Origin: Fasciolopsis buskii
Lineage: Eukaryota > Platyhelminthes > Trematoda > Plagiorchiida > Fasciolidae
Direction of reading: 5' to 3'
Assembly (NCBI GenBank): GCA_008360955.1
Contig: LUCM01003742.1
Location: 95,393 to 159,392, forward strand
DNA length: 64,000 nucleotides
Shown here piece after piece: positions 38,401 through 50,673 of the stretch. Under the pieces are notes generated by a model. The model had not been told where the DNA came from. It did not search any database and saw nothing but the letters and a program-made list of their open reading frames with translations. Position numbers and translations under genes: made by a program. Each line of letters begins with the position of its first letter. Positions within the stretch are counted from its first letter, which is position 1.

Positions 38401-38901
38401 ATCGGTAGCATTGTCCAGAAGCAACAACTACTATAGTATAGAAGAGGTCACTGAGCAACAAGTGATAACTTATGAATGCAGATGCGATTAACAAAAGGGT
38501 TAGGTTAGATCTAATGCGCAAATCTGACTGTGTTGGTGAGTTTTGAAGACGGGGAAATATGGACTGAGTAAAAGGAATTCCCTTCTCTAAAATTAATTAA
38601 AGGCACTGTGAATGATATTTATAACATATTGTGAGTGGATACCGGAAACCGTTGTCTCTGGAAACCTTTTCTGGAGGTTACTTGACACCTTTACCAATAT
38701 GGTTTAAACGCGAGTTATACAACGGTAACCAAGTCAACATTGTCAGCTGCAGCCGTTACCGGGAGAATGAAATTTGGTAGAATGACAAACACAATTTAAT
38801 TTATTGGTTCTTACGTTTTTTGAATTGTGTTTCGTAGCTGATTTGTTTTGAATCATTTTACTCCCGAACTTATCAGTTTGAAGAACTGAGGTTCCCTGTA
38901 G
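35409..38901. other. non-coding; one CA microsatellite
   Basis: Includes a short (CA)n tract at 35775-35797. Frames reach 113 codons (37384-37725, +). That one contains a C/T-rich segment (ccctcgatcttcccctgcc) but no motif I recognise. Confidence 0.35.
35775..35797. repeat. CA dinucleotide microsatellite
   Basis: About eleven CA units with one ta interruption. Confidence 0.8.
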
Positions 38902-39120
38902 CTGGCCCTACCTTATTCATCCGGTGCCAATGAAGAACCAATTCAGAATTTGACTGTCCTCGCATATCTCATTGTAAGCAGCATTATGTTTCCTGGGATC
39001 GCCAACTGTGTGATAGCGTTTGTTTTTACTTCGTTACATGTTGCTAAAAGAGTTTCTGGTAAAGGATTGGAGCTCGGCATGGGTTACGTCGCAGGTGAAA
39101 TGGTGCTTGTCGATCAATAA
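38902..39120 (+). CDS. open frame with one hydrophobic segment
   Basis: A 72-codon frame runs from just after a TAG to a TAA. It contains ANEEPIQNLTVLAYLI, a strongly hydrophobic run MFPGIANCVIAFVFTSLHV and a basic flank AKR. That could be a single membrane helix with positive residues on one side. A donor-like gtaagc at 38974 would split it after codon 24. There is no good start codon or acceptor, so if real this is an internal exon. It faintly resembles the first helix of a receptor or channel but lacks diagnostic residues. Confidence 0.2.
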   Translation: MALPYSSGANEEPIQNLTVLAYLIVSSIMFPGIANCVIAFVFTSLHVAKRVSGKGLELGMGYVAGEMVLVDQ

Positions 39121-39330
39121 CTGCCAACTAATCGAGCTAAATTTGTGATGGTTTTCACAGCGACCTTGTTAGGAGTGGGCTAATTTTTATGAATAGATGT
39201 CTTGCTGATTCTACATGTCGGGGCAACAAAAATCGTCTCGACTTAATCTGGTATATATTATTTACATCCAAATAGAAACATTTTGTAAACTGGTTTCTAT
39301 AAATCACTCATTGGTTTTACCTTATCTTAG

Positions 39331-39423
39331 ATGCTACATCTGTGTGGAGAACCACCCTTTCTGTTCAAAAATGTCAGGAACCACCCTGGAGGATGTCACG
39401 TTATTCTTGATCTGGGACACCAG
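39331..39423 (+). CDS. candidate 31-codon exon
   Basis: A strong acceptor (attggttttaccttatcttag) is followed by 93 bp ending at the donor gtattc. More than one frame is open. One begins MLHLCGEPPFLFKNVRNHPG and continues for 70 codons past the donor; another contains TLEDVTLFLIWDTRYS. With competing frames the protein cannot be chosen. The membrane-like frame at 38902 lies 210 bp upstream. Confidence 0.2.
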
Positions 39424-40524
39424 GTATTCCGAAAGGCAGGCATGGAACTCCCTTTTTTTCTCGGCTTCATTCAGACATACTTGACGGAATATTTTCCAGG
39501 ACCGAATGTTTTAGGAAAACGTGGTCCGATCAGTGGTACTTGATGACATTAGAAGTGCTTGTTAGCTTGTTATGCAGTTCCCAGACACTAATTGTGAAAC
39601 AAATTCAATTTAGCAATTTACTTTAACAAGATACAAATTTCAAAATTCTTTTAGCGACACCGGCACAGTTCGGTGGACTGCTTTTGCCGCTAACTTGTCC
39701 CGTTTAACCGTCATAAGCAAGAAAACAGAGAGAGAACTGCCAGTAATCGAAACATAAGTCAAACTGTAGGTAGACATCCGTTGTTCTTTACGCATTCTGG
39801 CTAAGCGTTAGGGCAAAATTGGACTAGCATGTCTGATTGAGGGTTTTTATGAATAGAATGGTTTGACTTTTGTCCAGTCCACCAGCGGCACTGTTCGGGT
39901 TGCTTTGCATTTTTCAACACTATTAGCCTCTGAGAAATGAATTATCTGACAAGGATAAATGTTTCTTGGATTTTGTGAAAACTCGCCTAATCTGTCAATA
40001 ACCATTGTACTACACAACTTCACGTTCGACAAACAGGAAATCAGGGATGGAAGTTACCATAAACTCCAATAGACAGATCGTTTGGCGTGCTGCTTCTACC
40101 TACCTGCTTGAACAAAATCTAGGTATACTTTAACCCTTAATTTGCAATTTGCCACAGTGACTAATATCATCCACATTTTATGTTTGGTATGGTTTTCCGT
40201 TCAAACGGAATAGTATGGTGTTTGATTCGTTTTACAGCATAAAATATCATTGATCGTTGACAAGATAAACTTATGGGCCACGTAGAAACGAAAACCTGGT
40301 CAACTTTCACTTTGAATGTCGTACTAGACCGGCAAGAAGTAAAAATACAAACGTCGGGCTGATAAACTTGAGTCTAAAACCAAGTTGGAGCAGTTCTGCC
40401 CGGTGGGTTTGCGCAGGCTGTTTTCATGTCCGAATTCTGACTATAAAAACCGGGTTTACAGATTTACACAAGCCGTGTATCACTACGCACACTGTGAGCT
40501 GTTCTGGTTAGCGTCAGCCAATTC

Positions 40525-40690
40525 GGACGCGGGCGATGCTCAAGCGCTCAACATCGTCGTGTTCTTGGCTGAAAGTTCGGAGCCTCCCACCGCCGACCGA
40601 CTTTCTCACTTCTCGCTTTGTTGCTCGCGACCAGCTTCCTGTAATACAAGCTGCACTGCTTTCTTATGAAATAAAGGAAGTAAAAAAGAT
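40525..40690 (+). mobile_element. diverged SINE-1 copy
   Basis: The region matches SINE-1 in order. A diverged tRNA-like head at about 40528-40597 holds gttcggagcctcccaccgcc in place of gttcgaatcctcccaccgcc. Next come gaccgactttctcact (for ggtcaacttccccact), ttgttgctcgcgacc, and a tail cttatgaaataaaggaagtaa. The elevated G+C here is due to the repeat. A 94-codon frame (40385-40669) spans it and is not a gene. Confidence 0.6.
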
Positions 40691-41730
40691 CCATTGATTT
40701 GTGTCGTTTTAAGTTTGACATCATTCATTGTCAACGTGTGCACGTTGAATGCCGCAGAATATCTGAGATCAGGATTCCAATGGACGATCCCAGTGTATTC
40801 TCCGAGTCTATGCCAAATCATTTGTTTTAGAAAAGACACGTAAACAGTACCGTATGATATTCCGAACGAGGTAAATGTTAATTATGATTCATTTTTGAGG
40901 AAATACAAATAGTAACCGTCCAGGAGAGATACGACATCTGCCGCCGTACTTCTTATTAGATGTGTGTTTCTTTCAGGCTTTTGTGATGTTTGGGCTGAGG
41001 ATGACGTGTGGGCCAAAATGATTTGGCAATTTTGATCAGCCTGAACGGCGAGTTGGTGAGACAGAGGTAGTGCGACCAGTATTTGAGCAACCTGGGCACG
41101 ATGGTGGGTACGCGTTGATGATGAGATTTAGTGAAAGTCAACCTCCAGCCTGATGTTCCCCAAGTGTACGTTTGACCAAAAACTTGCCTTCCGTGAGAAA
41201 TAGGTGTAGCTCCAAGACCACTCAGTCAAACAGTAATGTCGGTCCTATAAAATGCTTGCGAGTAATTATGGAAAGCATATGGATACAGATTTAGCTTTCG
41301 GCGCAAATTTTGTCAAATGTTATTTAGATAGAAAAACGTTAGGAAACCTGCATGTTGTCTGAAACATTCCCCATTCTGCATGCTGTCAAGTTTTACACTA
41401 ACCATCTGATTTGTATCTAACATTCACGTAAAATTGTACTCGCTCAAGTGTTCGTCAGGTTGCACCTAAGTGGACGACAGATGATCATCCCTGGATGACA
41501 AAACAAAATTGTTAAGTGCTGCTTGCATTCAACGTTTCTCTTCTGCTGCATTCGATCTGTTAGTCCTGGGGTGAGTGAATGACAAAAGTTTTTAATGGTT
41601 AGGTTATTTTTGGTTTGCAGCACCACTTTAAAAAAGCAATAATGGCAGTTTGAAGCTGAAAACCGTTGATTTTTTATGTTCCTTTAAAATGAAATCAATT
41701 AAAAGCAGTCGATCCGATAAAAAATGCTTC

Positions 41731-41756
41731 TGATATATGAATATATATATATATAT
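41731..41756. repeat. AT microsatellite
   Basis: Short alternating AT tract about 70 bp from the SINE-1 copy at 41825. Confidence 0.7.
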
Positions 41757-41824
41757 CCAGTGCCATCAAATGCCATAAGATCATGTATCGGTTGCAAGGC
41801 ACATTAAATAATATCTTATTCTTT

Positions 41825-41990
41825 ACTTCTTTTATTAATGAAATAACAATGTACATCATTTTTTAGGAAGGGGGTCGCGGCTGACAGAGGGCTACTAATG
41901 AGGGAAGTTGACCGACGGTGGGAGAATTCGAACCCGCGACCTTCACGTCCAGACTCAACGACCTTATCTGCTTAGACACAGCAATTCAGT
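41825..41990 (-). mobile_element. SINE-1 copy, minus strand
   Basis: Close to the copy at 631-797. Shared features on the plus strand are ttattaatgaaataacaatg, ggaagggggtcgcggc, agggaagttgaccg and attcgaacccgcgaccttca. Part of the body is lost: the cagccaacagagggctgcc stretch is shortened to ctgacagagggct. Confidence 0.8.
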
Positions 41991-44102
41991 GAATCAGATG
42001 TGCATAATCGTTTATGGCAAAAAAAACAACTTCCCAGTCAGTTCCAAGACATATTTGGGTTCCTGAATTTTTCATCTTGGTTGCACTCCGGATTCAGCGA
42101 AGCCAATGTTGGGTTCATAATAAAAACCAACCTTACCCGAATGTGCAGTTCGATTGATGAGACGGTAGGAAAAATAACAGATGAACTTTTCTGCCTCTCG
42201 ATAACTATGGTGGGGTAGTTTGCCGGAAACTAACCAATTTGTGGTAAAGTCGTGGGTAAATCTAAACAGTACTTTGGTGTTTTGGGACGACTTATCAAAA
42301 AACTTTCATGCCACTTTCTTGGATGTCTTGTTCAGACAGCAAGAAACACTACGAAAAAATTGGCTTAAATCGCCTCGGTCCTAGTCGTTTGCCAATTGTT
42401 TCCTGTTCGTTTGTCATCAAAAGCAAACTGGTGGTTTATTACTGTTTTGGGATGTTTGTTAGGGAATACAACTTGACTATGGCAAATCGGGCCACTGACC
42501 ACGCTTTAGCTGTTCATTTGTTGATTAACGGAACAATACCTCCAATGGTGAACGCAATCGTATGCCTTCCGGTATGCTTTTGTTTAATTAGTTGCAAAGT
42601 TACTTTCCTAAATTTGAACAGCGATACAATAGGCTGTTTCTTACTCAGTTGAGGCCGCTTCCCGATAAACAGAACTACCTCTCCCATCCTAAGTTGATCA
42701 CATATCCGAATAAATGATAGCCTCATGTGCAATGAATGTAAAACTGCCAAATTTAATACTCGAATTAAGATAAATCAAAACTACTGTCAGAACCGAATGT
42801 ATTCCGGATCGTGACGAAAAACAATGCGCTTTTATTCGATTTCAAAACATGGAAAATCAGGGTTGTGAATATTTGTAATCAGTCGACGTTTCGGCTAGCA
42901 TTTTCAAAACAAGTTTGTGATCGATCCCAAACCCGCCTTGAACACTGTTACCCAAGGTAAGCGGAAAGTCGGCTGATTAAAAGCATGATGTGGATTGCAT
43001 ATTTTGAAATCTTCAAATGAGATAGTTCATCATTGTATTGGTTGGAAGACCTAACTACTGCTTTTGTTAAATACAAATAGTTTACTAAACCTGACTTTAA
43101 TCAACTACAGTTCTCAACCTATTTTTTCAGCCGATGTTTCTGTTTGTGTTTTAATGAAAAAACAAACGTTGGCAACATATACGCATTCTTTTTCCTTCCC
43201 ACTGCTTTGTATGTTAGAACAAAAAGCAGAATGAACTCCGTGGACGGTGAATGTTGACTTTTTCCGGTTATCGCGGTCTGCTTGTTTGTCTGTGTACTTG
43301 TGCGTGTGCTTTCCTGCGTATGCGTGCAAGGATCTGTGAACTTTGGTTTTTTCCTCTTTTCGCTTTGTTTCCCACGACAGTTCGGTGTTTACAAGCTCTT
43401 TGACATCTGTGATCGAATTATAAGTTTATCGCGGACCGTTGGATTAAGACCAAACAACCCGAGTATCAAAACGAAACAGGCTGCAAATTTTGTTTGATCA
43501 TTAATCTATGTGAACGAGATTGTTCACTCGGAATTGTTCATATTTTTGCGCATGAAAGAAGCGTGGCTGCTAAGAAAATCTTTTTAGATTAGGCAGATAG
43601 AAACTGTAAATGAAAGAAAAACAACTTAAATTTTATCGGATAAAAATTTCCCTAGAAGTGTGGAAATTTACGGAATTTCTTTTCTACTCGATTGTTCGGC
43701 TTCTTTGTGGTTCACTATTCTATGATTTTATGTTTGTACGAGCTAAATGTTTTTTGGCACTTCTATGTGATTGGAGTCAAAGTAACCGCACATTTTCTGA
43801 TCTGAATCCAACGTTGCTATTTTTCAGAATGAGCAGCATTTAATTCGGTCCCAGATACTAAAGTATCGTTTGATCAAAATTTCTGCCCTCTGATTAAAGC
43901 GGATGAACTTTTCCAAAGTGTTTTCAATCGTTCTTACACACACACCCACATAGAACGAACGGCTCATAAATCAAAGAAAACTCCCTTAAGCATTCCCACG
44001 CACATGAGCTAATATACATTGTTTTGGGATACCCTACCAGAATAATTCGTCTGTTAACTTTCGTTGAATGTGGTTAATCGTAGCAACCGGAAGTTTGACT
44101 AG
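41991..44102. other. mostly non-coding upstream of the 44.1 kb exons
   Basis: One possible further exon starts after the excellent acceptor cgctttgtttcccacgacag at about 43380. It reads FGVYKLFDICDRII and remains open for about 39 codons, but it has only weak donors (gtttat or gtttga). A 114-codon frame at 42308-42652 is partly hydrophobic and unrecognised. Confidence 0.3.
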
Positions 44103-44344
44103 TCACCAAGTCTCTCGACCGTCCTGTGTTCCGCTACATCAAATGGTAAGAGATAACAAACAACGTAAGTTTGTTTTCGATCAGGTCGCAACGACCTTTG
44201 GATGTGAAATACCGGGAGGAGTTTTGTGAACCCACCATCCTCTTTGGGAACAACTTTGATTTGCAACTTTATTTACCGTTTCCTTTTCGTTCTTCTCACT
44301 TTCCCGTTGAAATGGATGCAGACAGGTCTTGGAATCTACCTATA
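44103..44344 (+). CDS. two-exon gene fragment with a 39-bp intron, unknown protein
   Basis: This is the best structural case in the window. Exon A (44103-44145) encodes TKSLDRPVFRYIK plus two bases. It is followed by the donor gtaaga, a 39-bp intron and the acceptor gttttcgatcag. Exon B (44185-44344) restores the split codon as Trp and continues for 53 open codons (SQRPLDVKYREEF, then TILFGNNFDLQLYLPFPF, ending MDADRSWNLPI) to a canonical donor, gtgagt, in phase 0. Introns of about 30-45 bp are known in flatworm genes. Exon A's acceptor (tttgactag) is mediocre. I do not recognise the protein. A SINE-1 copy sits in the following putative intron, and no next exon was identified. Confidence 0.45.
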
Positions 44345-44424
44345 GTGAGTTCAGTGTGTCGTGAATAATTGCTTATAAATGGGCTATCGAAAAAACTGAC
44401 TACACCTGCTCATTGACTGTAGTC

Positions 44425-44580
44425 AACCACTTGAAATCATGGAATTTCGATGCCCTAGAATCCTCCCATCGCCAGTCAGCTTGTCCAGTTGGCAGTCCTG
44501 ATTTGCTTGTGACCCTCTGCCTTAAAATTCCATGCACTTTGTCCTTCTGATGATAAAAATTAATAAATAAAACAAAAGCA
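44425..44580 (+). mobile_element. degraded SINE-1 copy
   Basis: Keeps tcctcccatcgccagtcagc (for tcctcccaccgccggtcaac), ttgtccagttggcagtc, gaccctctgcct and a tail with gatgataaaaattaataaa. The tRNA-like head is strongly decayed. If the gene fragment at 44103-44344 is real, this lies just inside its next intron. Confidence 0.6.
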
Positions 44581-47098
44581 TTTTACCGTGAGTTTCGACA
44601 GCAGGGCGTCGAGCGAAATTTGGTGCCACATCCGGTGATACACTTTGCATCTGTAGTCTTTTCTGACTAAATGAAACTCTTGATAAATAGCTGAATTTTT
44701 CCCTCGATTAGGATACTGGTTATTTGGTTCACGGTGAACTGTTACTTGCCTGGATCGCGGCAAAGAATTAATTTATCAATTCGATTCTTGATTTAATCAA
44801 TAAAAAGAACACGCGAGGCGATTTCACCTCCCGGGTGTTTGGACAACAGTTGCAGTCTAGAGGAGTACCAGATCCATTATGCCTGCATTTTTTAAGTTTA
44901 GAGAATTTCCGGATTGATGGCAACCACTGAGCGCTATCACCTGTTGTTTTTTTCTAACTTGAAGTTGGGTTGATTGCCCGGGAAAAGCCAGCAAACTTTT
45001 TGCCGTGCAAATGTTACTAACCGCATCTGGTCTTTGACAGAGGTGAAGCTATTTTCATCCATGGTTTGAATCCATTTCGCAAGGACTGAGGAATTTGTGT
45101 TGCACGTGACTTGGAAAGCGAACCCAAAAAATTGGAAATATGGCGATTATTTGCCTAGTGGCTGATATGGCAAAGCAAACTGGAGAGTAAATAAACCCGA
45201 ATGATCAATTGCTTCTGTCAATCTATTGAGCGATAAAGCGGCCCGTTTGCATCATTTCTGAATCTAGTTCAATGAAACAGCTTCCACTGAACTGCGAGCA
45301 TGAGTTTACCTTGATGAGCTACTTATATCCATTATTCCAAGTTCCATAGCACTAGGAATTATCATATAACAGGTGTGGAAACTTTAAGCTTTATAATTGA
45401 ACGGCCCGATTAAGGGATGTACAATCCCAAAGACTGGATGAGGAGTTAACATTTTTGGGTTTTGCTCGACGAAGCACAGAATCGTAGCAAAATCCCTGCA
45501 AATGGAACTGCTAAGGAATTTAATAGCGCAATTCATACTACCAGCTAGAATTTGGGCTTGGCTTATTGATAGCCATTTCGATTAATACATTTTTTGGTCT
45601 GAATTGCTGGTTGAGGTCGTCGTGGATTCGCAATGCAAACTACGAAAGTGTAGGCTGTGCTTTGGCTACGAGGATTTCCTCATCTGATTTACTTTTACAA
45701 TTCGAATTGCTTGGGATCAGGTCAACTGTACAGAAGCCAGTTCTTATTGTAAATGATAGCTTAGAAATGTTCTTTGATAAGTTCATTTTATGTTATAAAT
45801 CGCGTCGTTCCTTTTTACGTTACTGATCAGTGGTGAAATAACTCGCCAAGTAATGGTTACTACCGATCAAATAAAATAACGTAAAGCGGCAGCTTTCCCT
45901 TCGTTATTAACTGATAGTTGTGGGTATTGACTGGGCCCCAGATGGAGCTCAAATTTGGCGGGAAAGTAAGCGTGACGGTAAGCGAAATCTCCTGACCAAC
46001 TGGATCTCCGAGCTAGGTCCCAGAAGCCTGTTTAACGTCGTCGTGAAGTGAAGCAATCTTGCAGCTATCTATAAACCGTGGAAGACCGATACTCAGGCGG
46101 AGACCTAATACTATGGTGATTTTTTGTTTCACTGCGCATTAATCTTGCATAATTAACCTAAATAGTACGTTCTAATTTACAAAATAATGTTAGTCACCAC
46201 CTGTCACTGGTTTTCGATGAGTTTGAAAAACTGTTATGTGAGGAATACAGAATGCGTATGCTGCCCAGGATATTTACCAAGTTCACCGTTGGCACTGTAT
46301 CTTTTTCACGGTCGCAACAATACGAACATTGCTGCCGGGGTTTTTTGCGAACCCATCTAGTAGTGTGCATGTGTGTGTGCGTGTTAATCACTCGCACGTT
46401 CATCACTGCAATGACTTACCACCTGCATCTGCCTTATGGCAGGTGTGGTAGTTGTTTTGTTTCCTTCTGTGTAATTAATTCACACTTCCATATCCGCGTT
46501 ACATCTGAGTGGCCAATGCGATTGTGGGCAACAGTTTACGTCAACTCAGGAATGGCTAATTTCTAGCTGATGTAAGACAACGAAAATCGTGCCAGGTCAC
46601 GTCATTGTTAAACGCCCTACCCAACAAGATAAGGTAAGCAAAGTATTTAACATTCCATGTGCTTACTGCCAGATGCCAAACTTATGAGGTTCGTTTTCCC
46701 ATCAATTAAAAATGATGCCTGTGATATGTCCTATGAATATGAAACTTGGTTATCACAATGCTGCTGATATACTACTAATCTCACGGTCGTGCATTACAAA
46801 TTTAGAGAAAAGGTTAGATCTGCTTTATAACGACTACAGTTTTGACCTTTAGAAATAAAATATAAGTGACTTAAGTCGGATGCAGGTTACATTGCTTATT
46901 TTGCGATTCCGTACGACGTTTTGATAAAAATCTCGTATGACTGACAAATGTAAATAGTCAATTTATTTCCTAATTTGGAAACTTGAGAAGTGTTCTGTGT
47001 GTCAAATGTTACTAACCCGCAGTAGGGAATTACAATAACTGACGAGAATAGAATTTTTAGTATTAGGAGATTGAATTTTTTCATGAAATAACAATTCA
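44581..47098. other. non-coding, no gene seen
   Basis: Frames reach 104 codons (46252-46566, +). That one crosses a short TG-rich tract (gtgtgcatgtgtgtgtgcgtg near 46363) and is probably chance. Nothing recognised. Confidence 0.35.
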
Positions 47099-47400
47099 CT
47101 ACCTGCACAGAAGTCACCTATCAGTAGGGCTTGATCGCTGTGCGCTAGCGGACAGTAACCATGCAAATCAGTGACGGATAGATGGAACGTCATGTAGTGA
47201 AGTTCAACAAACCGTTCACAGCCTACCCGGTAGCGTAATGGCTAAGGCGTTCGACTCAGAATCGTTCGTCCTTGTTCGGGTTCGCGTCCCAATTCGGGCG
47301 CGGTCGATATGCACTGCTCATGATTCCTAACAAGGATCAAACAGCTGTACAGTGCCTCCATGGTTTCTTTGTGGTCAGTTGAGCGATCATATCACATGGT
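47099..47400 (+). mobile_element. SINE-2 copy A (tRNA-like core internal)
   Basis: Homologous to the reverse complement of 27761-28041. The tRNA-like segment (about 47225-47299) contains ggtagcgtaatggctaagg, an A-box-like start, and gttcgggttcgcgtccc, a T-arm. About 125 bp upstream of that segment are also conserved between the two copies, and about 100 bp follow it (tccatggtttctttgtgg, catatcacatgg). In ordinary tRNA-derived SINEs the tRNA part is at the 5' end, so this family is either a composite or a larger repeat carrying a tRNA-like insert. Confidence 0.75.
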
Positions 47401-50400
47401 GAATTATTTCACAAGATGGAATTGTTCGCTTTGGTTTAGGCAAGTGAAAACTTCGTTTTCTCCCGGGGTCACACCGGATAAAAACCAACTATGCAGTAAA
47501 TTACGTCTTATCATGTCTTTTTTACGGTGAAAAATGTCAGCCTTTCAATTGCATATTGCTGTGGCGCGGCAGATGTCTTTTGCCTGATTACTCGTTCGCA
47601 ATCCGTAGTGCAATATCCGCTATATCCGAATGTCCGAATAGAGTACCTGCGGACTGAGACAACAAATTATTTTGCTCTGACTTCAAGTGCTCCGTTCAAT
47701 ATAAACCCTCCCAGTTCATCTCTATTTTGGAGGCATTTTCCTCGGCAGTCACGACCAGAAGCATGATCCCCTTATCAAGCGCGTTTCTCAAAGACTGTGT
47801 TGGTCAAAATTTTGGGAAAAACACCAAAAAGGATTCAATATTCCTTGGGTTTTGGACGTGTTCTGTGCACTTCTGGGCCTTGTTTTTCTCTCTTATCAAT
47901 GAAATTCCCTTAATTTCATCAGTTTGAGCTTCAAAATTCCTAATTTCTTTTCGATTAACTGTTATGCAGATTTTGGTTCGCAATATTCAGTGTCTCCAGG
48001 CCGATTGGTTGCTTTGACAACAGTTATTCTTCTAAGCGTACGTCGCCTTACTTAGACCAGAATATTGGAAAGTTTTGGCCTCTTAAAGGTATTAGTAAAA
48101 ATGAAATATGCAGAAAGCGGGCCCCTTTGCAAAATTTAAACGATACCCTTCGTGCATTTTACATACGAAGTGAGTTGGTTGAAATTGGGTAATAAATTTT
48201 GCCACAGACCCTAGATTTTATGGGTGAGTAAATTACACAATTTATAACTAATGATTTCACTTCCACCTGGCGTCTCCCATTATCTGTTGATCGTTAACCG
48301 TTTTTCGATAATGCCTCGTTGGTGGTCCGTAGTCGGAATGCAGTACCAAAAAAGCATATTCTTGTTTCCAAATGTTATTTTGTTGAATTTCAACTAATGT
48401 GGTGAGTCTTCTAGAAAAAAGACCAAATGGTAACTAATCGAACAATAAATTTCTAAAATTTCGTCAGCAGAGAAGGTACATTTAGCCGCTGGATAGACAA
48501 ACGATAGCGAATCAAAAGATTTCGTGTGCAAAACATTAACAATTACTGTTTCCTCAATCAAACTTAGTAATATTAATCTGCAAACATGGGGATTATACGT
48601 CGCTGTCCAACACGGACTGCACCTGTGCACAGCTATCACTGGGAGTGTTACTCCTATCAGCTTGGGTAAACCGAAAGACATGCACAAACTAGGGTGAACC
48701 CGTTATCAGTTGGATTTCGAATATCATGGTTTGTAAACTTCAGACTAGATAATAGCCATTTTGTATGCTACTGGACAAAACCTAGCATTCAGTGGTAATG
48801 CCTAATTGGTAATCAATTACCAGAGACACTTACGAAAGACGACTACCTCTGATTTGTTTGCAACTAACTGCAAGACATATGCGACTGGATTATTGTTGAG
48901 GATCGGACCGGGAATCAGTGATCTTACGTCAGTAACTCTTTTACTGTCCACCCACCCTTGTTTGGTCAACTTTTGTCCTGTCTTGATGCTCCGGGATGAC
49001 GTTTTGTATGACAAACTTACAATGGCTGTGTAAAGCTAGTAACCATTACACCAATGGAATTACACATGTCCACACTGCGGCGAAAGGCAAGAAGTTACCT
49101 GTGGACGAAACAACTATTACAGCCTTATCCTTGAAAGATTTATACTTCAGGGATATAAAAATTTAACAAAACAAGATGAATGCTTCATTTTATGGACTCT
49201 TTTATTGTGCAAACTCAGCCGGAAACGAAAAGCGGTAAAGGCCTTTACGTAACACCGCAAATAATTCAGCGTACTGGTAGCTTTCAGTAGTTTAGTGAAA
49301 ATTTCGATAAGGTGAAAAAATCCGTATTATTTATATTGGTGCTAGGAAACATAGGTACTTGGGTCCAAACTGTTTTTTGAACAAACTGCTGCTTGAGACG
49401 TTGCACTAAACGCAGGGTCAAAAAACACTTCGATTACGCACTTCGCAAAACAACTTTCAAAGGTTTAGCGTATCATACCTAACTAATAGGCATTTTGGAA
49501 TTAACGGAAATCAAGTGCTTCCCATTACTGTGTTTTTAAACCGTGGACTTCTTCATCCTCTTGTATACTAGTTTAGATGTGAGCTTTCAAATTCGTTCAA
49601 TTACACCGCTATGCAGTTTCCCAGTATATGTAAACCAAATCCCAACGTGTGAAACTATAAAGTTAACTAGTGAGTGATTCAATGAGCTTATGTACGAAGT
49701 GAATAGAATGGTAATACTAGTGATAAAAGTGAGATTTATTTCTGCGAGACATTCGGTACCTTCAATTTTTGTAGGTAGTAATGCTCCTTATTACACTTTG
49801 CAACCCCTTATGGTAACCATACTGAGGGTTATTCAACCTGTATAACACTTGCTTCCTCACCATTTCAAAAATTACTTGCTCAGGCCAGTGAATCTTTATT
49901 CCGTTAACAGACACTCATGCTTTCCGTAACAGGTATGTCTGTAAGAGGTGGATAACGCTGCATACTACACAAAAAATATTTTTCAATGTCTTTTGAAGCG
50001 CCTTTTCCTTCGACTGGGAAGATGACGAACGATGAGGTCATATATTGGATATATTTTTGCAGATTTGTTACAATGTATATCAGATAACCATGCATTCTGG
50101 CATAAAATTTGCCATTCGGCCACGTTTTTCAACGCAATATTATTGTTTGAGTAGGATGTTTCAACGAAATCTCAGCGACAATTTTTTTATAAAATATTTG
50201 CAGCGCGCCAAGCAACCTGCGATTTCGATTCGGATTTGAAATGCCTTGCAAGAAATTTGGTCAACAAAATGAGACCCTAATCTTTATCTAGCAACTTTAC
50301 TTTTGAAGAACAGTACATAGCAAGTTGCGCAGTATACAGGGAACTACGGCTCACTTGAGAAACACTCAGAATTCATCCGACGGGAATTGCTGCTTTGGGC

Positions 50401-50585
50401 CATCTATGCAGAAAAATAATTCACATTTCCCATTTGGTTACTTACGAGTAGCGTGCAGCCAAAAGCAAAACAAAAGCACTTCATCTGACCAGCTAGGGAC
50501 AAAGTTGGGGAATGTCGATGCTTTGTATCATATAAAAGAGCACTACCAATTATTCTGGCTGCTCCACCATATGGTTCATCTACAG
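47401..50585. other. non-coding, no gene seen
   Basis: No repeats noted. Overlapping frames on both strands at 48.8-49.0 kb (75 and 65 codons) and a minus frame at 48394-48687 (97 codons) are unrecognised. Confidence 0.35.
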
Positions 50586-50673
50586 TTTGGCTATATAGTT
50601 GATTGCTTTCAAAGTTGTTTGGGACCGGTTGCTGCGAAACTACTGTCAACTTCTCTTCGGTGCGAAGACAAAA
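50586..50673 (+). CDS. candidate 29-codon exon, unknown protein
   Basis: A C/T-rich acceptor (ctgctccaccatatggttcatctacag) and a consensus donor (gtaagt at 50674) bound 88 bp. Only one frame is open; it starts FGYIVDCFQSCLGPVAAKLL and ends CEDK. It enters in phase 0 and leaves in phase 1. It is the last part of a 123-codon frame starting at 50325. No partner exon was found nearby. Confidence 0.25.

Noticed and set aside
40385..40669. 94-codon frame in a G+C-rich patch
   Set aside because: The G+C-rich part is a diverged SINE-1 copy, which explains the open frame.
42308..42652. 114-codon frame with hydrophobic C-terminus
   Set aside because: No domain or splice signals; composition is that of the surrounding T-rich DNA.
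47225..47299. Functional tRNA-Leu (CAG-like loop)
   Set aside because: The anticodon stem has only about three pairs, the acceptor is mutated and the sequence is embedded in a repeat present in two copies.
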